Positions 1 to 7,397 of a DNA stretch of 8,482 nt are shown here, in pieces. The position numbers and the translations under genes are program-made. Under the pieces are notes generated by a model that did not search any database, was not told where the DNA came from, and was given only the letters and a program-made list of their open reading frames with translations. How positions within the stretch are numbered: the first letter of the stretch is position 1; each line of letters begins with the position of its first letter. Source of the stretch: JBBTYZ01 sp038061595 (GTDB taxonomy: Bacteria; Patescibacteriota; Minisyncoccia; UBA6257; GWB1-50-10); NCBI GenBank assembly GCA_038061595.1, contig JBBTYZ010000007.1:1-8482 (forward strand). The letters run 5' to 3'.

Positions 1-1434
1 GTGAAGTTCTTTCAAATTCCTTGCCCCAAGATAACTCATAGCAGAACGCATACCATCTAAAAGATCAGAAACCCTACGAGACAATGTGCCTGTCACGGGC
101 ACTATCCTTTTTACACCCTCGGGTCTGCGTAAATAATCCAAATTACCCTTCCCGATGCGGCTCAACTGGGCATGATGCGATGCAGAACCGATATAATCCT
201 TAACAGCTAAGTCTGCTTTCAAGTCTTCTGAATAATAACTGTACGGCTCGGGTGGAGATTCTTCTGTTCCAGCGAATAGATAACCAATCATTACAGCCGA
301 TGCTCCAGCAATGATAGCTTTTACGATATCCCCGGGATTTTTAATGCCTCCATCTGCAATTACTGTTTTACCGAATTTCTTTGCAACCGCACTGCAAGCG
401 GCAATGGCTGTGAGTTGCGGTATTCCAATGCCCACCTCGCGGGTTCGACACGCTTCTCCGGGTCCTTGGCCAACTTTTACAACGTCCGCTCCAGATTCAA
501 ATAAAAATTTAGCGCCTTCGGGAGTAGATACATTACCGACGATTAGTGTTAGTTTTGGAAAAGCTTTTTTTACCGCCACAATCGCGTCTCTGGTATTCTC
601 TGAGAACGCTCTAGCTGTATCAATAAGAAGAGCAGTTATTCCAGAATTAATTTGTAATTCAATATCCTGCATGTGTTCCGGCTTGAAAGTTTTGCCAACC
701 CCAATACTGCCAACTCTTATGAATTGGCCATTCTCATCACGCAAAGCTCGCGGATAGTGCATATGATAAAAAAGCCCGTGCGCGGTTATCAAACTCGTAA
801 GCTTGCCTGTTTTATCTACTAAAGGGAGTTTCTCTATTTTATTTTTACGAAGAATACTGCGCGCTTCTTCAAAACCGATATCGTGGTTGGCCTTGATTAG
901 ATTCGCGCTCATTAACTCCTCCACTTTTTTATTTTCATCCGTCTCATATTTCCAATCTCGTGTACTTAAAATACCAAGTGGCATAAATTTTTCATCAACA
1001 ACGACCAAACTATAAATCTTGAACCGATTCATCAGATTCTTCGCCTCTCGAAGAGTTTTTCCAAAATTTATCGTAAGAGGATCATTAATACGTGCGCAAT
1101 CTGCTCTTTTTACAACATCAAGTATTCTCTTTTTTTCTTCGACTGGAATAGACTGCGGAATAATACCTAATCCGCCCTCTCTTTCAACGGCGATTATCAT
1201 CTCTGGGCCAGTAACAGACTCCATATTGGCACTTATAAAAGGGATGGAAAGCTTCAGGTTTGGAGAAAGCTGCGTCCTAAAATCGCTTATTTCCGAACGA
1301 GACCGTATATCCGAATGACCTTCTGGTAGAGCGACGTCACCGAATGTTAAAGCCACATCATGAGGCAATTGCTTCAACGCAAAAAAGTCCAAGATCAATT
1401 TCCGTTCTTCCGAATTTAAGTTAATACCAATCAC
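1..1434 (-). CDS. guaB: IMP dehydrogenase / GMP reductase family protein with CBS pair (C-terminus cut by window edge)
   Basis: 478 residues are visible. The family is 480-500 aa, so only the extreme C-terminus is missing. The protein is a TIM barrel with an inserted CBS pair at about residues 112-222. Visible family motifs are ALTFGDV near 28-34, a GNVST phosphate/NAD-site segment at 300-304, the catalytic-loop GPGEACRTR with nucleophile Cys329, ADGGI at 360-364 and AGTEES at 388-393. Cys329 plus the downstream Thr and Glu support a working IMP/GMP oxidoreductase. The usual YRGMGS segment reads YIGSAS (414-419), and no Arg-Tyr dyad is seen in the flap. Residues GGLGIIPQ (87-94) resemble actinobacterial GuaB1, a CBS-containing GMP reductase, more than classical IMPDH, so the reaction direction is uncertain. 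The start is GTG at 1434, the only standard start between an in-frame upstream TAA and the conserved N-terminus. It lies 24 bp after the ddl stop, with no clear Shine-Dalgarno, which suggests co-transcription with ddl. Confidence 0.9.
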   Translation of the reverse strand, partial: MIGINLNSEERKLILDFFALKQLPHDVALTFGDVALPEGHSDIRSRSEISDFRTQLSPNLKLSIPFISANMESVTGPEMIIAVEREGGLGIIPQSIPVEEKKRILDVVKRADCARINDPLTINFGKTLREAKNLMNRFKIYSLVVVDEKFMPLGILSTRDWKYETDENKKVEELMSANLIKANHDIGFEEARSILRKNKIEKLPLVDKTGKLTSLITAHGLFYHMHYPRALRDENGQFIRVGSIGVGKTFKPEHMQDIELQINSGITALLIDTARAFSENTRDAIVAVKKAFPKLTLIVGNVSTPEGAKFLFESGADVVKVGQGPGEACRTREVGIGIPQLTAIAACSAVAKKFGKTVIADGGIKNPGDIVKAIIAGASAVMIGYLFAGTEESPPEPYSYYSEDLKADLAVKDYIGSASHHAQLSRIGKGNLDYLRRPEGVKRIVPVTGTLSRRVSDLLDGMRSAMSYLGARNLKELH

Positions 1435-1458
1435 CGGTTTATTATAAGATTTTTTATT

Positions 1459-2433
1459 TTAGTAACGCAAACGGAAGAAAGCAGAATGGACTATCTTTTC
1501 CACTAAGTTCGGAAAATTGATTCCACTTGCAACTGCAGCTTTGGGCAATAGACTTTCTCTCGTTAATCCGGGAATAGTGTTTAATTCAAGAATATATAAT
1601 TCGTTTTTTGGAGTAAGTATCATGTCTGTCCTAGAAAACCCCTTGCAACCGATAAGTCTGTGCGCCAATACCGCTGCTTTTTGAATTTGCTTTAATTGAT
1701 AACCGTGCAATCTTGCCGGAGTAATTTCTTCTGCACCGCCCGGATCATATTTAGACTTGTAGTCAAAAAAATTATTGCGCTTAGGAATAATTTCTGTCGG
1801 CAGGAGAGCAAACTCGCTTTGCGGCAAACCCTGATCCAAAACTCCGCAAGTCACTTCTTTTCCTTCTATGAACTTTTGTACCAAAACTTCACGAGAGATG
1901 TGGAACGCTTCGTGCATCGCCGCATCAAGTCCGCCTTCATTTTTTACTACGCTCACCCCCACGCTTGATCCACTATTGTTGGGTTTCACCACGATAGGAT
2001 ATTCAAAATAATTTCTAATCCTATAAACAATACTATGCGGCATGTCCTTCCAATTATTTCCTGTAACGAGTAACGACTGCGGAGTTTTTAATCCGGCATC
2101 TCTGAAAAGCCGTAAAGATAAAAACTTATTCATCGCAAGCGCGCTACCGAGCGGGCCCGTTCCAGTATATGGAATTTTTACGCTTTCCAAAATATCTTGT
2201 ACTGTTCCGTCTTCACCATAAGTCCCATGCATCGCGATAAATACCGCATCAGCGTGATTTTTCAAAGCTTGTGGTGGAATTTCCCACTCACCATCTTTAC
2301 TTATCAAAAATTTTTCCACTTCGTATTTTTCACGAGTAAGAGCGTCTGCAACCATTTCTCCAGTCTTCAGAGAAACCTCATGCTCTGGAGATGGCCCGCC
2401 CATCAAAACCGCTATCTTAAAACGAGGTGTCAT
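1459..2433 (-). CDS. ddl: D-alanine--D-alanine ligase
   Basis: This is a cytoplasmic ATP-grasp enzyme joining two D-alanines for the peptidoglycan stem peptide. The protein has 324 residues, normal for Ddl (about 306-360). The N-terminus FKIAVLMGGPSPEHEVSL contains the D-Ala-binding Glu17. Lys103 and Lys150 are the expected ATP-contacting lysines, NNSGSSVGV (152-160) is the glycine/serine loop, and FFDYKSKY (222-229) carries the Tyr typical of D-Ala rather than D-lactate ligases. FSRTD (266-270), the metal site LELN (282-285) and PGLTRESLLPKAA complete the site. All expected catalytic residues appear present. The ATG at 2433 lies 2 bp from the N run, so the ribosome-binding site and promoter are unseen. 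The start still matches the family N-terminus well. An open frame continues through the N run into sequence next to groEL, but that extension is an artefact. The guaB-family gene follows 24 bp downstream, probably in the same transcript. Confidence 0.95.
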   Translation of the reverse strand: MTPRFKIAVLMGGPSPEHEVSLKTGEMVADALTREKYEVEKFLISKDGEWEIPPQALKNHADAVFIAMHGTYGEDGTVQDILESVKIPYTGTGPLGSALAMNKFLSLRLFRDAGLKTPQSLLVTGNNWKDMPHSIVYRIRNYFEYPIVVKPNNSGSSVGVSVVKNEGGLDAAMHEAFHISREVLVQKFIEGKEVTCGVLDQGLPQSEFALLPTEIIPKRNNFFDYKSKYDPGGAEEITPARLHGYQLKQIQKAAVLAHRLIGCKGFSRTDMILTPKNELYILELNTIPGLTRESLLPKAAVASGINFPNLVEKIVHSAFFRLRY

Positions 2434-2435
2434 AC

Positions 2436-2535
2436 NNNNNNNNNNNNNNNNNNNNNNNNNNNNNNNNNNNNNNNNNNNNNNNNNNNNNNNNNNNNNNNNN
2501 NNNNNNNNNNNNNNNNNNNNNNNNNNNNNNNNNNN
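2436..2535. other. Scaffold gap of 100 N
   Basis: Exactly 100 undetermined bases, a common placeholder for unknown length. The gap starts 2 bp upstream of the ddl ATG and ends 4 bp after the groEL stop. It therefore replaces the whole groEL-ddl intergenic region. Whether other genes, a terminator or a ddl promoter lie inside cannot be told. Confidence 0.99.
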
Positions 2536-2539
2536 ATTT

Positions 2540-4222
2540 TTAATAATCTCCCATTCCGCCCATTCCCGGCATACCACCGCCTTCTTTTTCCTCTTTCTTA
2601 GGAATATCTGTTACCGCCGCACCAACCATCAAGTAATTGCTTGCAACGGACACTGCATTCAAGAAAGCTGTTTTGGTCACTTTTAGGGGGTCTAAAACGC
2701 CAACGTTCCTCAAGTCTTCTATTCCATTTTTGACCGCATTGAATCCTAACCATATTTTTTCCTTTCCTTGTGGGTCCTTTTTATTAGCAGCTATCTTCTG
2801 TTCTCTTAGTTTCGTCATAATGTCTGCCGGGTTTTCGCCACTATTAGAAATTATTGCACTTATCGGTGCCCTCAAAGCGGAGTTTAGAATGTCCTTTGCC
2901 GCGCTCTCAACTGAATTGTCTTTTGTATCACCTTTTATTCCGTCGTCTATAATCACAAGATTAAAAAGAGCGACACCTCCACCCGGAACGATTCCCTCTT
3001 CCATTGCAGCGCGAGTTGCAGCAACGGCATCTTCAACTCTTTGTTTTAACTCTTTTTGGGCCGATTCGGTTGGGGCACCGACTTTGATGACAGCAACTCC
3101 ACCCGCTAGTTTACCCAATCTCTCTTGGAGTTTTTCTTTATCGAAATCAGAATCGGTATTTTTGATTTGTGATTTAATTTGCGCAACACGGTCTTCTATA
3201 ACTTTCTTATCACCCTTGCCACCAACAATCGTAGTATTGTCTTTGTTCGAAACTACTCGATGCGCGTGACCCAAATCTGAAAGAGTCGTGTTTTCCATCT
3301 TTTTACCTAAATCTTCCGAGATTAATTGTGCACCAGAAACAACCGCAATATCCTGAAGCATTTCTTTTTTTCTGTCTCCAAAACCAGGGGCCTTGACGGC
3401 AAGTACATTAAAAACACCTCTTAATTTATTAACAACAAGGGTCGCAAGTGCTTCGCCTTCAATCTCTTCGGCAATGATAACCAACTCTTTTTTGCCGCTA
3501 GCCACAATTTTCTCTAAGAGAGGCAATACCTCCTGAATAGAAGAAATTTTCTTGTCGGTAACCAAAATATATGGATCTTCAAGCACTGACTCCATTTTTT
3601 CCTGATTCGTAATCATATATTGGGAAGCATAACCCCTATCAAACTGCATGCCCTCAACTAATTCGTAAGAATTACCTATGGTGTTTGAGTCATCAATCGT
3701 GACTACGCCATCTTTCCCAACCTTGTCCATCACCTCCGCGATAAGCTTTCCTATCTCGGCGTCTTTCGCCGAAAGAGTTGCTACTTCTTTAACTTTCTTA
3801 TTGTCGTTGATTGGCTCGCTCTGGCCAACTAAATCTTTAATGACCAACAAGCTACCCTCTTTCAGTTTCTCAGCAAGCTGTATAACATTAAAACCTTTTT
3901 CTTTGATGGCTTTTTCGCCTTCTTCAATCATTGCATGAGCCAAAACCACCGATGTGGTTGTTCCATCGCCTACATTGTCATTTGTCTTATCGGCTGCTTG
4001 CTTGATGAATTCAGCTCCCAAGTTTTCATACTTATCCTGAAATTCAATTTCTTTAGCAACTGTCACCCCGTCAAAAGTCACCTGCGGAGCGCCATATCCC
4101 TTTTCAATCACAACAGCTCTGCCACGAGGACCCAATGTCATTCGCACTGCTTCCGCTAATTTGTCTATTCCTTTTTTTAAAGCAGTTCTCGCCTCTTCGT
4201 TAAATAAAATTTGTTTTGCCAT
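2540..4222 (-). CDS. groEL: Chaperonin GroEL (60 kDa, Hsp60)
   Basis: This is the ATP-driven folding chamber subunit, which forms double heptameric rings capped by GroES in the cytoplasm. The protein has 560 residues (usual 540-550). Visible marks are TLGPRG (29-34), the ATP-site DGVTVAKE (51-58), DGTTT (86-90), the catalytic Asp398 in RVEDAVAATRAAMEEG, PGGG (413-416), VLDPLKV (509-515) and the glycine/methionine tail ending GGMGDY. Two small oddities stand out. The apical substrate/GroES-binding segment reads RGYASQYM (197-203 region) where RGYLSPYF is usual. There is also a charged insertion of roughly 8-10 residues around 475-490, before GFNA. The start at 4222 gives the canonical MAKQI N-terminus and lies 5 bp after the groES stop. 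No Shine-Dalgarno is seen there, so translational coupling to groES is likely. The stop is complete, 4 bp before the N run. Confidence 0.98.
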   Translation of the reverse strand: MAKQILFNEEARTALKKGIDKLAEAVRMTLGPRGRAVVIEKGYGAPQVTFDGVTVAKEIEFQDKYENLGAEFIKQAADKTNDNVGDGTTTSVVLAHAMIEEGEKAIKEKGFNVIQLAEKLKEGSLLVIKDLVGQSEPINDNKKVKEVATLSAKDAEIGKLIAEVMDKVGKDGVVTIDDSNTIGNSYELVEGMQFDRGYASQYMITNQEKMESVLEDPYILVTDKKISSIQEVLPLLEKIVASGKKELVIIAEEIEGEALATLVVNKLRGVFNVLAVKAPGFGDRKKEMLQDIAVVSGAQLISEDLGKKMENTTLSDLGHAHRVVSNKDNTTIVGGKGDKKVIEDRVAQIKSQIKNTDSDFDKEKLQERLGKLAGGVAVIKVGAPTESAQKELKQRVEDAVAATRAAMEEGIVPGGGVALFNLVIIDDGIKGDTKDNSVESAAKDILNSALRAPISAIISNSGENPADIMTKLREQKIAANKKDPQGKEKIWLGFNAVKNGIEDLRNVGVLDPLKVTKTAFLNAVSVASNYLMVGAAVTDIPKKEEKEGGGMPGMGGMGDY

Positions 4223-4227
4223 AGTTT

Positions 4228-4527
4228 TTAATTAATAACGGCTAAGATATCGTCTTCCTCAACCAAAAAATATTCTTTATCCCCTTCCTTGATCTTTTTG
4301 TCATCCGACCACGGTTTATTGAAAACAACTTTATCGCCCACCTTAACATCAAGCGGTGTTCGCTCTCCTTTTTCATTAACCTTCCCCGGACCAGTTGCGA
4401 TAACGACACCTTTTGTCTGTTCTTTTTTCTCAACCGTGTCAGGAAGCACGATTCCCGAAGGGGTTGTTTTTTGCTCTTCGCTCGTAAGTTCTATTAATAC
4501 CCTGTTAGATAATGGTTTAAAATTCAT
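4228..4527 (-). CDS. groES: Co-chaperonin GroES (10 kDa)
   Basis: GroES forms the heptameric lid that closes the GroEL chamber. The protein is 99 residues, the normal length. It opens with FKPLSNRVLI and has the flexible mobile loop at about 16-36, with the GroEL-contacting hydrophobic tripeptide in SGIVLPD. A GVVIATGPG strand and the VKVGDKVVF and EDDILAVI segments follow. It is the first gene of the groES-groEL operon. The ATG at 4527 is 4 bp from a CIRCE-like operator, and a near-consensus promoter precedes it. The only purine-rich stretch (AAAGG) is about 17-18 nt upstream, inside the operator spacer, too far for a normal Shine-Dalgarno. Confidence 0.97.
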   Translation of the reverse strand: MNFKPLSNRVLIELTSEEQKTTPSGIVLPDTVEKKEQTKGVVIATGPGKVNEKGERTPLDVKVGDKVVFNKPWSDDKKIKEGDKEYFLVEEDDILAVIN

Positions 4528-4531
4528 ATTA

Positions 4532-4558
4532 TTAGCAAGTGTGACCTTTGATTGCTAA
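4532..4558. promoter_or_regulatory. CIRCE-like operator (HrcA binding site)
   Basis: The inverted repeat TTAGCAAGT-N9-GATTGCTAA has exactly the 9-9-9 layout of CIRCE (TTAGCACTC-N9-GAGTGCTAA). The outer six bases of each arm are identical to the consensus. The inner three are diverged, giving 7 of 9 symmetric pairs. It sits directly between the -10 box and the start codon of groES, the usual place for HrcA repression of chaperonin operons. HrcA itself is not in the window. Confidence 0.85.
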
Positions 4559-4585
4559 TTCTACTTATAATTAATTTATTGTCAA
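4558..4585 (-). promoter_or_regulatory. Sigma70-type promoter of groES-groEL
   Basis: On the minus strand, a perfect -35 TTGACA (4585-4580) is followed after 16 bp by TAGAAT (4563-4558), one mismatch from TATAAT. The last base of the -10 is the first base of the CIRCE-like repeat. Transcription would therefore start inside the operator, about 24 nt upstream of the groES ATG. This is a housekeeping-sigma promoter controlled by a repressor rather than a heat-shock sigma. Confidence 0.75.
4566..4571 (+). promoter_or_regulatory. Candidate -10 box for the rel gene
   Basis: A perfect TATAAT lies 43 bp before the rel ATG on the plus strand. The -35 is weak: the best match is GTGACC at 4541-4546 with a long 19-bp spacer. 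It lies within the spacer of the opposing groES promoter, so the two promoters overlap. AGGA at 4597-4600, about 14 nt before the ATG, is a poor and distant ribosome-binding site. Confidence 0.35.
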
Positions 4586-4614
4586 TCTTAAAAAATAGGA
4601 ATAAAATTTAAAAA

Positions 4615-6315
4615 ATGAACCCCGACTGGCTTAATAAATACCCCGGCAACAGCGTCGTACACAAAGCTTATGAATTTGCCTCGGACGCCCATAAAGACGT
4701 TAAACGAGTAAGCGGCGATCCTTATATTACTCATTGCATTGAAGTCTCTAAAACCGTCCATGACTGGGGAATGGACGAATCTTCTATAGCCGCCGCCCTA
4801 CTCCACGACGTGGTTGAAGATACCGGCTACACCACAAAAGACATCGATAAAAGATTCGGCAAAGAAATAGCATTCCTAGTAAACGGTTTAACTAAACTTG
4901 AAAAAATACAATATCCGACCAAAGACCCTAATGTAGAAAACCTCCGAAAATTAATACTTTCTTTCAGTAAGGACTTAAGGGTTATTATAATAAAGCTTGC
5001 TGACCGTCTTCATAATATGAAAACGCTCAAATTCCTCACATCCGAACAGAAAGCGAGGATTGCATGGGAAACAACAGAAATTTATTCACCGCTCGCCTAT
5101 CGTCTCGGCATGCAAAAATTGAGCGGCGACTTGGAAGATCTTGCCTTCCCATATCTCCATCCAGAAGAACACGCCTGGCTCTTACAAACAGTTGAAGAAG
5201 AATATACAGATCGCGTTGCTTACACCGAAAGGATAAAGCCCGTATTAGAGAAAGCCATAGTAAGCGGGAGAATAAACGTCATATCTATAGACTCTAGAGC
5301 TAAACGATATTCCAGCCTTTACAAAAAACTTCAAAGGTACGAAATGGATATTGAAAAAATTTACGACCTTGTGGCACTACGCATCATCGTAAACACGGTT
5401 GAGGATTGTTATGCAACGCTTGGTATAATCCATAAAATATGGCCGCCCCTTCCAGGACGAATTAAAGATTATATCGCTCGCCCAAAACCAAATGGATACA
5501 GAAGCATACATACGACCGTATTTTGTCTAGATAACAGGATAACGGAGTTTCAAATAAGAACCCAAGAAATGCATGACGAAGCGGAACTCGGAATCGCCGC
5601 CCATTGGGCTTATGAGCAGATAAAAAATTCAGCGGAAAAGACAAAAGACTGGACAGGAGTCGGTAGCCGCAAGGAACTTTTATGGGTTGAACAGCTTCGC
5701 AACTGGCAAAAATCTTTCAACAATCAAAGTGATTTTATAGAATCGTTGAAGATAGATTTCTTCAAAGATAGAATATTTGTTATCACGCCTCAAAATGACG
5801 TTATTGACCTTCCGGTCGGCGCGACGCCAGTTGATTTTGCTTATCACATCCATAGTGAGATAGGCGACGGGTGTGTGGGGGCTAAAATAAACGGCAAACT
5901 TGTTACCTTGGATTATAAACTCCGCTCTGGGGATATAGTTGAGATTATGACTCAGAAGGGCAAGAAACCATCCGAAGACTGGCTACGCTTTGCACAAACG
6001 TCCCTCGCCAAAGAAAACATCAGAAGCGCCTTACGCTCTAAATTTGGAATCCAAACAAAAACAAAAGAAACTCCGCACATGGAATTCAAAATAATAAATC
6101 AGGATAAGTCCGGCTATTTAAAAGACGTTACTGCTGCTTTTGGCGAATCAAAAATCAATATAACTTATCTGAACAGCGTAACCGACAAGAGAGGCGTGTT
6201 TTCTATAGTAACTATAAAAACCGGTGTTTTGCCTAAGTTAAAACTAGAGCAAATCTTAGTTAGGCTTAAAAAGATAACTGGGTCCAAAGAGGTGAGTTAT
6301 AAATTTAACAGATAG
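4615..6315 (+). CDS. rel: Bifunctional (p)ppGpp synthetase/hydrolase, RelA/SpoT family, short C-terminus
   Basis: This is a long RSH enzyme that makes (p)ppGpp from GTP/GDP plus ATP and hydrolyses it again, setting the stringent response. The HD hydrolase domain (about 1-170) keeps His40, HDVVED (64-69) and Asp130/Asn134 in LADRLHNM, so hydrolysis should work. The synthetase domain (about 220-340) has YDLVALRI with Asp251, the RIKD form of the RXKD motif found in bifunctional rather than synthetase-only enzymes, GYRSIHT and EFQIRT with Glu311. A TGS domain follows (about 384-447, including AYHIHSEIGDGC), then a short helical link and an ACT domain (about 488-562). At 566 residues it is well below the usual 700-750. 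The helical and zinc-finger/conserved-cysteine domains between TGS and ACT seem absent. It is divergent from groES and convergent with parB. ATG 4615 gives the expected N-terminus. Confidence 0.95.
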   Translation: MNPDWLNKYPGNSVVHKAYEFASDAHKDVKRVSGDPYITHCIEVSKTVHDWGMDESSIAAALLHDVVEDTGYTTKDIDKRFGKEIAFLVNGLTKLEKIQYPTKDPNVENLRKLILSFSKDLRVIIIKLADRLHNMKTLKFLTSEQKARIAWETTEIYSPLAYRLGMQKLSGDLEDLAFPYLHPEEHAWLLQTVEEEYTDRVAYTERIKPVLEKAIVSGRINVISIDSRAKRYSSLYKKLQRYEMDIEKIYDLVALRIIVNTVEDCYATLGIIHKIWPPLPGRIKDYIARPKPNGYRSIHTTVFCLDNRITEFQIRTQEMHDEAELGIAAHWAYEQIKNSAEKTKDWTGVGSRKELLWVEQLRNWQKSFNNQSDFIESLKIDFFKDRIFVITPQNDVIDLPVGATPVDFAYHIHSEIGDGCVGAKINGKLVTLDYKLRSGDIVEIMTQKGKKPSEDWLRFAQTSLAKENIRSALRSKFGIQTKTKETPHMEFKIINQDKSGYLKDVTAAFGESKINITYLNSVTDKRGVFSIVTIKTGVLPKLKLEQILVRLKKITGSKEVSYKFNR

Positions 6316-6320
6316 AGCAT

Positions 6321-6362
6321 ATTGCCTCAAAATTGATGCGTACGCATCAATTTTGAGGCAAT
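6321..6362. terminator. Perfect 42-bp palindrome between convergent rel and parB, likely bidirectional terminator
   Basis: The two 21-base arms are exact reverse complements with no spacer, centred on GATGCGTACGCATC. It begins 5 bp after the rel stop and ends 2 bp before the complement of the parB stop, so it fills the convergent junction. No T-run follows the full stem on either strand. An inner stem, TTGATGCG with CGCATCAA, is followed by TTTT on both strands, so termination could work symmetrically. A repeat element or protein site remains possible. Confidence 0.7.
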
Positions 6363-6364
6363 TA

Positions 6365-7360
6365 CTAAACCTCATTTTCTAAATTGTTATCTCCTAAAAG
6401 CTTCTGCAGAATTCCCTTCCACTCTTCTTCTGAATAGAACTGAACAACCATCTTTCCCCTGCCACCCGACCTCACAAGTTTTACAGGAGCGCCAAGAATC
6501 TCCTCAAGCTTCTTTTCCCAATACTGGGATTCCGGGTCAGCTTTAACCGGCTTTTGCACCTCTTCGCGTAAAGCTCGCACGGACATTCCTTTGTTTAAAA
6601 TGTTTTGAAAAACTCTGTTTTGTTCTTCCATACTAGATATAGTAAGCAGGGTTCTTGCCTGAGATTCATTAAGTTTGCCTTGTGATAACGCGTCTTGGAT
6701 TAAAGACGGGAGATTAAGAAGTCTAATGGTGTTTGCAACCGCTTCCCTACTTTTACCAACGCGTGTGGCTATTTCTCGTTGCGTTAAATTGAACTCGTCC
6801 TGCAATCTTGCATAAGCTTTAGCCGTCTCAACCGGATTTAAATTACTGCGTTGAACGTTTTCTATTAAAGCTATTTCGAGTTTGGTGCGTTTCTCATCAA
6901 CTCTTCTTACGATCGCAGGTACTCTTTCCAAACCAGCAAGACGAGACGCCATAAGTCGGCGTTCCCCCGCAATAAGCTGATATTCAACTTCTGTGCCATG
7001 CTCGGCTTCTCTTTCCAATTTCGTGACAACTATGGGTTGGATAATTCCAAATTCACGAATTGACTGAGCAAGCTCAATCAAGCTTTCTTTATTAAATTCT
7101 CGTCTCGGTTGATAAGGATTCGGTTTTATTTTATCTACTTCAATATGAAAAATCGATTCTCTCTGTTGAAAATTTTTATAAGGGGTGGTTTTTTGGTTCT
7201 GAAATGATTGTGATATGAGTTTAATTGATTCATCCACCACATTGCTCAATACGGCTGGCTCTGAATCTCGAACAAAAGAACTTTCCGTTCTTTGAACTGG
7301 TTCGCTTGGAGCATTCCCCTTTTTCGGTATTAAAGATTCCAATCCTTTGCCTAAGGTCAT
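6365..7360 (-). CDS. parB: Chromosome partitioning protein ParB (Spo0J)
   Basis: This is the CTP-dependent clamp that loads at parS sites near the origin and is moved by ParA. The protein has 331 residues, slightly long for the family (280-310). The N-terminal LGKGLESLIP (3-12) matches the short ParA-stimulating segment. An unconserved, probably disordered linker follows to about 70. The ParB/Srx-like CTP-binding domain starts at IEVDKIKPNPYQPR (73-86) and contains GERRLMASR (132-140) and ENVQRSNLNP (167-176). The helix-turn-helix is LTQREIATRVGKSREAVAN (192-210), followed by RLLNLP. The C-terminal part (about 275-325) should be the dimerisation domain. The start is ATG 7360. The preceding bases contain no Shine-Dalgarno, but the N-terminal ParA-interaction motif fixes the start well. 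parA lies upstream on the same strand, unusually far away (378 bp). Confidence 0.96.
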   Translation of the reverse strand: MTLGKGLESLIPKKGNAPSEPVQRTESSFVRDSEPAVLSNVVDESIKLISQSFQNQKTTPYKNFQQRESIFHIEVDKIKPNPYQPRREFNKESLIELAQSIREFGIIQPIVVTKLEREAEHGTEVEYQLIAGERRLMASRLAGLERVPAIVRRVDEKRTKLEIALIENVQRSNLNPVETAKAYARLQDEFNLTQREIATRVGKSREAVANTIRLLNLPSLIQDALSQGKLNESQARTLLTISSMEEQNRVFQNILNKGMSVRALREEVQKPVKADPESQYWEKKLEEILGAPVKLVRSGGRGKMVVQFYSEEEWKGILQKLLGDNNLENEV

Positions 7361-7397
7361 TGCACTTATATTATTACTAACGGATTAAAAAGGAAAG

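Noticed and set aside
311..1318. Plus-strand open frames opposite the guaB-family gene
   Set aside because: They are antisense shadows of a clearly conserved protein and show no family motifs of their own. The same holds for frames opposite groEL, ddl, groES, rel and parA.
2434..2577. N-terminal extension of ddl through the N run
   Set aside because: The extra residues come from undetermined bases and from the groEL tail read in another frame. The ddl family N-terminus begins at 2433.
6321..6362. The 42-bp palindrome as a parS site for the neighbouring parB
   Set aside because: It shares no meaningful match with the parS consensus, and its length and convergent position fit a terminator better.
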